Source: an uncultured Eubacteriaceae bacterium (GTDB lineage: Bacteria; Bacillota; Clostridia; Eubacteriales; UBA1433). Taken from it: a DNA stretch of 12,359 nucleotides. Below are positions 6,719-12,359 of this stretch, in pieces. The notes below the pieces were generated by a model that was not told the origin of the DNA, searched no databases, and saw nothing but the letters and a program-made list of their open reading frames with translations. A program made the translations under genes and the position numbers. Where the stretch lies: NCBI GenBank assembly GCA_937914785.1, contig CALGIV010000279.1:1-12359 (forward strand), in the 5' to 3' direction. The stretch's first letter is position 1. Each line of letters starts with the position of its first letter.

Positions 6719-6919
6719 CTTGCCTCATTATAAACAAATTTTAGCTGCATAAATTGCAGGCAACTAGTTTTTAAAAAGCCAAGCATTAAGTCGATAAAAT
6801 AATATCACTTATTAAATGACTCTAAATTACTGCCAAGAAAAGCCAGACATTAAATCAGCCAACATAATACTTATCACAATGACTTCAAACTGCCATAAGG
6901 AAACTGCAAATACGCATAT
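6719..6919. other. Convergent intergenic spacer
   Basis: Roughly 200 bp of AT-rich sequence between the terminators of two convergent units. It contains an imperfect direct repeat, AAAAGCCAAGCATTAAGTC (6774-6792) and AAAAGCCAGACATTAAATC (6838-6856), matching at 16 of 19 positions. No credible gene is visible; the ORF beginning at 6816 runs into the antisense of potD. Confidence 0.5.
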
Positions 6920-6956
6920 AAAAAAGGCCATTGCCCTTTTTGGGCAACAGCCTTTT
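6920..6956 (-). terminator. Terminator of the pot operon, possibly bidirectional
   Basis: Read on the minus strand, AAAAGGC-TG-TTGCCC pairs with GGGCAA-TG-GCCTTTT around an A5 loop, with a TG/TG internal mismatch, and ends in TTTTTT. It begins 17 bp beyond the potD stop codon. The plus strand gives the same stem followed by TTTTCTTT, so it could also catch read-through from the surface-protein side. Confidence 0.88.
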
Positions 6957-6972
6957 CTTTACGGCATTTCAG

Positions 6973-8019
6973 TTAATGTGCCTTTACCCGTGTCCAATAG
7001 TCGGCATACTTCTGCACGTATTCATCGCCAAGGTTTCGAAACACGCTGCAACGTGCAAGGATTTCATCCGTCGGATTATACGCTTCATTATTGAATTCTT
7101 CTTCCTCCAATGCTGCTGCCATCGCCGCCTTGTTGGAAGAAGAGTATCCGACTTCCATCGTATTGCGAATCGCGATATCATCGCGACACATAAAGTTGAT
7201 AAAGGCTTCCGCAAGCTCCTGGTTTTCGCAGCTTGCCGGAATGGCCATATTGTCGAACCAATAGTTACTGCCTTCCTGTGGCACGACGTACTTAAGGCTT
7301 TCATTCATACTCATACAGTAAACGCCATCGCCGGAATAAACGACGGCAAGGTGGGCTTCTGAACCGATCATCATATCGATGACCTGATCGTTGACATAAG
7401 CCATCACGAGCGGCTTTTGTTCGACGAGCAGGTTGTAGGCTTCTTCAAGTTCGCTCTCATTTGTGCTGTTGATCGAATAACCCAGCAGGGAGAGCGCGAC
7501 GGCCATACTGTCGCGTTGGCTGTCGTACATCAGAATCTGCCCCTGATATTTTTCATCGAAAAGCGCATTCCAGCTCGTGATCTCTTCTTCGACATAGTTC
7601 GTGTTGTAAATAATGCCGAGCGTCCCCCAAAAATACGGCACGGAATAGACATTAGCCGGATCAAAGTCCTTATTCAGTGTGCGCTCGTCGATATTGGCAT
7701 AGTTTGGGATATTGTCGTAGTTCAACGGCAGCAATAAGTCTTCTTCAACCATCTTTTCAATCATATAATCGGATGGGAAAATGACGTCATAGACGGCATT
7801 GCCGCCTTTGATCTTGTAATACATTTCTTCGTTTGACGCGTAGTTTTCATAAACGACTTTGCAGTTATATTCGCTTTCAAATTCCGCCAGCACGCTCGTA
7901 TCCATAAACACGCCCCAGTTGTAGACATACAGCGTCTCTGCCGAGGCGGTGCCACAGCCTGCCAACAGAGCAGCGGTAAACAGGATAACGAGCGATATGG
8001 CGACGATCTTTTTCTTCAT
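6973..8019 (-). CDS. potD: Spermidine/putrescine ABC transporter, substrate-binding lipoprotein PotD
   Basis: The extracytoplasmic polyamine receptor, 348 residues, the usual PotD length. Residues 1-21 are a lipoprotein signal (KKK, hydrophobic core, lipobox LAGC), so Cys22 would be lipidated and tether the protein to the outer face of the membrane. Family marks are LYVYNWGVF at 30-38, YDVIFPSDYMIEKM, VPYFWGTLGIIYN and NYWFDNMAIPA, with Trp254 and Asp256 matching the polyamine-contacting WxD of PotD. The segment MYDSQRDSMAVAL fits the region that supplies acidic contacts in E. coli PotD, with Asp where that protein has Glu, so spermidine versus putrescine preference cannot be told. ATG lies two bases beyond the potC stop, and its ribosome site AAGGAGG lies inside the potC 3' end, so translation is probably coupled. 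It is the last gene of the operon. Confidence 0.95.
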   Translation of the reverse strand: MKKKIVAISLVILFTAALLAGCGTASAETLYVYNWGVFMDTSVLAEFESEYNCKVVYENYASNEEMYYKIKGGNAVYDVIFPSDYMIEKMVEEDLLLPLNYDNIPNYANIDERTLNKDFDPANVYSVPYFWGTLGIIYNTNYVEEEITSWNALFDEKYQGQILMYDSQRDSMAVALSLLGYSINSTNESELEEAYNLLVEQKPLVMAYVNDQVIDMMIGSEAHLAVVYSGDGVYCMSMNESLKYVVPQEGSNYWFDNMAIPASCENQELAEAFINFMCRDDIAIRNTMEVGYSSSNKAAMAAALEEEEFNNEAYNPTDEILARCSVFRNLGDEYVQKYADYWTRVKAH

Positions 8020-8021
8020 TT

Positions 8022-8807
8022 TCAGTTTCCTCCTTGAACCTTCGTTTTCTTTGTTCCTCTTAAATTTATAATGATCAGCAAAGCGCTGACTGTAAGGATC
8101 ATAATCGTAGAGAGTGCATTCATCTCCGGGCTAATCCCGCGCCGGGCCATCGAATAGACCAGGATGGATAAATTGTTCACGCCGCCGCCCGTTGTAAAGA
8201 AGCTGATGACGAAGTCATCAATCGACAGTGTAAAGGCGAACAGCATTCCCGTGACAATGCCCGGTTTGATTTCCGGCAGAATAACGTGGCGAATCATATA
8301 GGCCGGGCGGGCGCCCAAGTCCATTGCGGCTTCAAAGGTGTGTTTATCCATCTGTCGCAGCTTTGGCAGCACCGACAAGAGCACGTAAGGGATGCAAAAG
8401 GTAATGTGGGCGATGAGCATCGTGATAAAACCCTGCCGAATATGAAACGTCGCAAACAAAAGCATCATCGACACCCCTGTGACGATGTCGGGATTAACGA
8501 CCGGCACGTAGTTGACATTTAGAAGGATGCTCTGCCTGCGTTTGGAGTAGAAGTGGATGCCGATGGCCGAGAGCGTACCCACAATCGTCGAGATGATTGT
8601 GGCGATCAGGGCAACGGCAAGTGTGTTGTACAGTGCGCTCAGAATCTGCGTGTTCGCGAATAGTTTGGCATACCAGTCAAAGGTAAAGCCTTCCCAGACG
8701 CCGCGAGATTTTGAAGCGTTAAACGAATAGACCATCAACACGATAATCGGCGCGTATAAAAAGAGCAGCAAAACGTACAGATAAGCATTGCGCAGAAACT
8801 TCTTCAT
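8022..8807 (-). CDS. potC: Spermidine/putrescine ABC transporter, permease PotC
   Basis: A 261-residue inner permease subunit that, with PotB, forms the polyamine channel. About six membrane helices are visible, near residues 8-28, 58-85, 108-122, 127-146, 184-206 and 231-249. The EAA loop that docks on the ATPase is at 159-189 (EAAMDLGARPAYMIRHVILPEIKPGIVTG). FTLSIDDFVISFF right after it is characteristic of PotC and separates it from PotB. The start ATG overlaps the potB stop codon as ATGA, a four-base overlap implying translational coupling. The 3' end (GGN then stop) contains the ribosome site for potD. Intact, with no unusual features. Confidence 0.95.
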   Translation of the reverse strand: MKKFLRNAYLYVLLLFLYAPIIVLMVYSFNASKSRGVWEGFTFDWYAKLFANTQILSALYNTLAVALIATIISTIVGTLSAIGIHFYSKRRQSILLNVNYVPVVNPDIVTGVSMMLLFATFHIRQGFITMLIAHITFCIPYVLLSVLPKLRQMDKHTFEAAMDLGARPAYMIRHVILPEIKPGIVTGMLFAFTLSIDDFVISFFTTGGGVNNLSILVYSMARRGISPEMNALSTIMILTVSALLIIINLRGTKKTKVQGGN

Positions 8808-9631
8808 ATGTTGATCTCCACTTTATCTTTTTTCGTTTTATCAAAAGTCTCCATAATCCGCATCATAATAAAAATGATCACCATCATAATCAGCGAGGCT
8901 GCGGAACCAAAGTTCATATTGCCGGCCTGGAGAATCTGTTGTTCAATCAAGCTGCCGATCAGCATATTTTGTCCGCCGCCAAGCAGAGACGGGATGACAA
9001 AAGTGCTTACCGCCGGCATAAAAACCATCGTAATGCCGGTAATGACGCCGGGCAGGCTTAACGGAAATGTAATCTTTAAAAAGGCCGTACGATTGTTTGC
9101 GCCCAAATCCTGTGCAGCGTTACGGTAACTCTGATTCAATTTCGTCAATACGGAATAGATCGGGTATACCATAAAGGGCAGGAAATTATAGACCATACCG
9201 AGCAGCACTGCACTGGTGTTGTAGAGCATATTCAGCGGCGGCAGCGATAATTTTTGCAGCAGCAGATTAATCAGCCCGTTGTTGCCGAGCAGTGTCATCC
9301 AGGAATAAGTGCGTAGCAGGAAGTTCATCCACATCGGCATAATAAACAGCAGTAAGATAACATTGCGTTTGCGCTCGTTATGAATACGGCTGATTAAGTA
9401 GGCGGCAGGATACCCGAGTAAGAAGCAGATCAATGTGGAGATCGCCGCCAGGTACAGAGAATTTAGTAATATTTTGATATAGATAGGAGAAAAGAATTCC
9501 TTAAAATTATTAAACGTAAAACCGCCTGTGCGATTGGTAAAAGAGTAGATCGCCAGGAATATTAATGGCAGGCAAATAAAAATGATCATCCAGACGATGT
9601 AAGGCACCCCCAGAACGCGCATTTTTTTCAT
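8804..9631 (-). CDS. potB: Spermidine/putrescine ABC transporter, permease PotB
   Basis: A 275-residue membrane permease, partner of PotC. Six hydrophobic segments lie near residues 9-30, 55-80, 90-110, 138-160, 195-215 and 242-260. The EAA loop runs from 171 to about 200 (NAAQDLGANNRTAFLKITFPLSLPGVITG). Family hallmarks LLRTYSWMTLLGNNGLIN and MVYNFLPFMVYPIYSVL are present. The ATG follows the potA stop by two bases, and the purine-rich AGGGTAGGA inside the potA end serves as ribosome site. It overlaps potC by four bases. The gene itself is intact although the upstream ATPase gene is broken. The tail after the last helix is short and highly charged (DKTKKDKVE). Confidence 0.95.
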   Translation of the reverse strand: MKKMRVLGVPYIVWMIIFICLPLIFLAIYSFTNRTGGFTFNNFKEFFSPIYIKILLNSLYLAAISTLICFLLGYPAAYLISRIHNERKRNVILLLFIMPMWMNFLLRTYSWMTLLGNNGLINLLLQKLSLPPLNMLYNTSAVLLGMVYNFLPFMVYPIYSVLTKLNQSYRNAAQDLGANNRTAFLKITFPLSLPGVITGITMVFMPAVSTFVIPSLLGGGQNMLIGSLIEQQILQAGNMNFGSAASLIMMVIIFIMMRIMETFDKTKKDKVEINI

Positions 9632-9633
9632 CG

Positions 9634-10667
9634 CTATCCTACCCTCATAATGTGAATGTCATCCGGACCAAAACGCAGGCCGACGGTTGCGTCTATTTCA
9701 AAGTCATCTGTCGTATGCACCATAAAGGTATAATCTTTGCAAGCTACCATAATTTCGTAATGTACTCCTTTAAAAACTTTACTTTCCACGACGCCGGACA
9801 ATATGCTTTCTTCCGGTGCGACGATGTCGATGTCTTCGGGGCGAATGACGATTTTTACGTCTCGCGCATCCTTAAATCGAGGGTCGACGCAGGTAAACAG
9901 GCGATTTAGAAACGTCACCTCGTAGTCTGTGTCCATCTGACCATCCAGAATGTTGCTCTCTCCGATAAAGTCTGCAACAAACGTGTTGACAGGTTCGTTA
10001 TAGATATCGACCGGCGTGCCGTATTGCTGGATAATGCCGTCTTTAAGCACGATAATTTTATCCGAGAGTGTCAGGGCTTCTTCCTGATCGTGTGTGAGAT
10101 AAATGTGATGTTGACTTCCTGCTGAATCTTTTTCAGCTCCAATTGCATCTCTTTACGTTTTTTTAAGTCCAGCGCGCTCAGCGGTTCGTCGAGAAGCAAT
10201 ACTTTCGGCTCGTTTGCCAACGCGCGCGCAATGGCGACACGTTGCTGCTGGCCACCTGAAAGAGATGTGACGGAACGTTTTTCATAGCCTTTTAAACCAA
10301 CGATATTTAAATAGTAACTGACTTTTTCTTTGATGATTTTTTCTTTCATTTTTTTTACATGCATTGAAAATGCAATATTTTCAAACACGTTCATATGCGG
10401 AAAGAGCGCGTAGTTTTGAAATACGGTATTCAGCGGACGCAAATACGCCGGCGTGTCGATGATCGATTTGTTGTAAAGCAGAATCTGGCCGCTTGTCGGC
10501 ATTTCAAACCCGGCAATCATGCGCAGCACGGTTGTCTTGCCGCAGCCGGAGGGGCCCAGTAAAGTAACAAATTCGCTTTCAGCTATTGAAAAATTAATAT
10601 GATCTACGACCACTTGACCGTCAAATTCCTTATATAGATCTACTGCTTTAATAATCGTTTTGTTCAT
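9634..10667 (-). pseudogene. potA: Spermidine/putrescine ABC transporter ATPase PotA, frameshifted
   Basis: The ATPase that drives polyamine uptake, split into two frames. The first (from ATG at 10667) holds Walker A GPSGCGKTT (38-46), Q-loop VFQNYALFPH, signature LSGGQQQR (136-143) and Walker B LLLDEPLSALD (157-167). After ITFI (Ile190, codon 10098-10100) it leaves the family pattern and stops at 10071. The second frame resumes with THDQEEALTLSDKIIVLKDG, including the switch histidine, and continues through a TOBE domain (IRPEDIDIV, FGPDDIHIM) to TAG at 9634. Restoring four bases gives ITFIYLTHDQ and a 345-residue protein, normal for PotA. AAAGGA lies 12 bases before ATG but only six before an in-frame TTG at 10673, so TTG could be the true start. 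A sequencing error cannot be excluded. Without the second half the product lacks the switch His and should not work. Confidence 0.85.
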
Positions 10668-10704
10668 CAGCAAAGTCTGTCCTTTAATTTTTTGTCGATT
10701 ATAA

Positions 10705-10733
10705 ATTATAAAACATAAATAATTAAATGTATA
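10705..10733 (-). promoter_or_regulatory. Candidate promoter of the potABCD operon
   Basis: On the minus strand, TATACA (10733-10728, 4 of 6 to the -35) and a perfect TATAAT (10710-10705) are 17 bp apart, giving a start near 10698 and a leader of about 30 nt before potA. A second TATAAT sits at 10703-10698. It faces away from the germination operon. Confidence 0.55.
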
Positions 10734-10742
10734 GCGTTTTTT

Positions 10743-10755
10743 TGAATATTGAATA
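10743..10755 (+). promoter_or_regulatory. Tandem TGAATA boxes before the germination operon, possible sigma-G -35
   Basis: TGAATA occurs at 10743-10748 and 10750-10755. Germination receptor operons are normally read by the forespore factor sigma-G, whose -35 resembles TGAATA. I could not find a good CATACTA-like -10 at 17-18 bp from either copy, so this is a weak suggestion only. Confidence 0.22.
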
Positions 10756-10810
10756 CCCAATTTGTATATTTCCGAATGTTTTTTTCAATAATAGAGAAAG
10801 GGTGAGAAAA

Positions 10811-11920
10811 ATGTATGATGATAAGCTTTCAAATTTGCAGGTGTTTTTTTTCGGAATGATGGCCGTCGTTGGCGGCACTATTTTATATATGCCGCAGGAA
10901 GCGGCTGTTTATTCAGAAACCGGCGGATGGCTTTCAATTTTGATAGCCGGTATTATTATAATTATATTTATAAAAATGATCGCTGCGATGTCGATGAAAA
11001 ATGATGGCAGGATGTTCTTTGAATACAGCGGCGACGTTTTCGGTAACAAGCTGTCAAAAGTAGTAAATGCCATTATGGTCGTCAACTTTTTACTGATGTT
11101 TGTCGTCGATGTTTTGATATTTGCGTTTGTGATGCGTGGTGTTTATATGCCCAAAACGCCTTATTGGGCGTTTGCAATCATGTTGGCAATATTGACAATT
11201 TTTGTAGCGAGCAGAAAATTGAAAGTCATATCGTTTTTAAGCGTTGTTTTTGGGATATTTGTCTATATTTTTGTTGCTCTTATATTTCTTCTCATTTCTT
11301 CTGAAGGAAAAATAACAAATATTATGCCGCTTTTCATCCCGGAGCTTTTGCCGGATTATTTAATTGGCGGCGTTCGGCTGTTACATTTTTTTTCCGGATT
11401 TTTATGTTTTTTATTTGTGCCTTTTTACACCCAGGGAAAAAAGAAAAATGTGAACGCGGCTTGCTGGTCAATGGTTTTGCTTATTTTATACTATATTTTA
11501 TCTTACGAGACGTGTCTGGCTTTAGCCGGTTCTGCAGAATTAAAAGTATATAAGAGCTTGATGATCGCCATTGCAAAACGTGTCAGGCTTGAGCAGTTTG
11601 GGATGTTGCAGCGTGCCGATATTTTTCTTTTTGCATCCTATATTACGACAGTAATGGTCAGCATGGTTATTAATATGTACGGTTGTATTGCAGGGGTCGG
11701 TGCCATAACGAAGAAGAAGGGCAATCGTAATTTGAGGGCTGCCGTGCTGACACTTGTCGGGTTTATGATTGTATTCGCCTTATTGTTTGGTAACCACATC
11801 GGGCATTTAAGTAAGATGGTTTATGTAAATATACTTGCGATTATTATCGTTATCATCGCCTTTTTTATTATATTGATTAAGGAGAAGAAATGCAAAACAA
11901 AAGAAGACTCATCGTCTTAG
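10811..11920 (+). CDS. Spore germination permease, GerAB/GerKB family
   Basis: A 369-residue membrane protein of the endospore germination permease family, the B subunit of germinant receptors in the spore inner membrane, related to amino acid transporters. The chosen start at 10811 gives MYDDKLSNLQVFFFGMMAVVG and is preceded by AAAGGGTGAG (10797-10806); the 28 residues available upstream look like non-coding sequence. About ten hydrophobic helices are spread through the chain. Family features include the N-terminal QVFFFGMMAVVGGTILYMPQEAA, with its Gly-rich break in helix 1, the GGWLSILIAG segment after it, and IMPLFIPELLPDYLIGG. The C-terminus is charged (KEKKCKTKEDSSS). It overlaps the next gene by 31 bp. 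No GerAA-type gene lies upstream, because potA diverges there. Germinant specificity cannot be read from sequence. Confidence 0.92.
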   Translation: MYDDKLSNLQVFFFGMMAVVGGTILYMPQEAAVYSETGGWLSILIAGIIIIIFIKMIAAMSMKNDGRMFFEYSGDVFGNKLSKVVNAIMVVNFLLMFVVDVLIFAFVMRGVYMPKTPYWAFAIMLAILTIFVASRKLKVISFLSVVFGIFVYIFVALIFLLISSEGKITNIMPLFIPELLPDYLIGGVRLLHFFSGFLCFLFVPFYTQGKKKNVNAACWSMVLLILYYILSYETCLALAGSAELKVYKSLMIAIAKRVRLEQFGMLQRADIFLFASYITTVMVSMVINMYGCIAGVGAITKKKGNRNLRAAVLTLVGFMIVFALLFGNHIGHLSKMVYVNILAIIIVIIAFFIILIKEKKCKTKEDSSS

Positions 11921-12359
11921 CCTTGTTGATAATCGTCATCCTGCTTTGCGGGTGTTGGGATAATCAGGATATTAATAATAAAAGTATCGTGATATCGATT
12001 GGCGTCGATAGCATTGGAGAAGATTATATTTTGCAGTATGAGATTATCAACACGATGCCTGTAAAAACAAAGCAGGCGGACAAAGGTGCCGATGAACCGG
12101 ACACGTATATTTTAGAAGGCAGAGGAAAAACGTTTTCCGAAGCCCATGATGAAATTATTCGAAGTGAATCTGCCGAGTTGTTTTTTGGTGGTTGTAAGTT
12201 GCTTATTGTCGGCGGCAATTATGCAATCAATAATAATATTTTAGAATTTTTGTCGCGGGTGGACGGATTGCCTGGATATCAGCGGAATATGGCGATTATT
12301 TATACGGAAGACCTCAATGCTTTTTTTGATGCGACTTTGAATAATGATATCTCCAAAGG
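11890..12359 (+). CDS. Ger(x)C-type spore germination lipoprotein, 3'-truncated by window edge
   Basis: The C subunit of a germinant receptor, a lipoprotein on the outer face of the spore inner membrane. The ATG at 11890 has a strong AAGGAG at 11879-11884 and overlaps the end of the permease gene by 31 bp in another frame. The 156 visible residues begin MQNKRRL, a hydrophobic core and lipobox LCGC, so Cys22 is the lipid site. CWDNQDINNKSIVISIGVD follows, the classic GerAC start (CWD.R.LN...). Further family traits are EGRGKTFSEAHDEI and AELFFGGCKLLIVG (compare GKS..EA and hcK..iig.). About 370-400 residues are expected, so more than half is missing. Synthesis is probably coupled to the permease gene. 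The frame remains open to the last base. Confidence 0.92.
   Translation, partial: MQNKRRLIVLALLIIVILLCGCWDNQDINNKSIVISIGVDSIGEDYILQYEIINTMPVKTKQADKGADEPDTYILEGRGKTFSEAHDEIIRSESAELFFGGCKLLIVGGNYAINNNILEFLSRVDGLPGYQRNMAIIYTEDLNAFFDATLNNDISK

Noticed and set aside
6816..7362. Plus-strand ORFs running from the spacer into potD
   Set aside because: They cross the bidirectional terminator and read antisense to conserved PotD sequence.
9634..10050. The C-terminal potA piece as an independent gene starting at GTG 10050
   Set aside because: It starts in the middle of a conserved ATPase block and lacks a ribosome site; it is better explained as the second half of a frameshifted potA.
1..12359. CRISPR arrays, tRNA or rRNA genes, insertion sequences
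   Set aside because: No regularly spaced repeats beyond the short 21-bp array, no tRNA- or rRNA-like sequence, and no transposase coding was seen.

Overview
The window looks like chromosomal DNA of a spore-forming, Gram-positive-type Bacillota, probably clostridial. Three things suggest this: a spore-germination permease followed by a GerAC-type lipoprotein; a cell-wall-anchored surface protein with an APQTG sorting signal; and a stand-alone LytTR regulator paired with a DUF3021 membrane protein. No taxon can be fixed from the sequence alone.

Layout. (1) Positions 2-658 hold the 3' two-thirds of a DAHP synthase gene (aromatic amino acid synthesis), visibly more GC-rich than what follows. (2) Positions 659-1479 are an AT-rich gap with a good promoter, a long leader and several inverted or direct repeats. 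(3) Positions 1480-2352 encode the LytTR regulator and the DUF3021 four-helix membrane protein, a two-gene regulator plus membrane-partner unit. (4) Positions 2353-2674 form a regulatory gap. It contains three GTGCAG hexamers spaced exactly 21 bp apart, a promoter-like pair, and a terminator-like hairpin with a T-run before the next start codon. (5) Positions 2675-6571 encode a 1298-residue secreted, sortase-anchored protein with DUF11-like and SpaA-like domains, followed by a strong terminator. (6) On the minus strand, 10667 down to 6973, lies a compact spermidine/putrescine ABC transporter operon, potA-potB-potC-potD, in which potA is broken by a frameshift. It ends in a hairpin that can terminate from both sides. 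(7) Diverging from potA, 10811 to the window end, is a germination operon: a GerAB-type permease, then an overlapping GerAC-type lipoprotein gene cut by the window edge.

The most interesting unit is regions 2-5. A LytTR regulator with a probable membrane inhibitor sits directly before a giant surface protein. The control region of that protein has repeats at two-helical-turn spacing, as LytTR proteins usually recognise, plus a possible attenuator. I infer a membrane-gated switch for surface-protein expression. The sequence shows the parts but not the wiring. The second notable point is potA: the break fits loss of one TTTA unit from a tandem pair, so transport would lack an intact ATPase unless this is a sequencing error or another ATPase substitutes.
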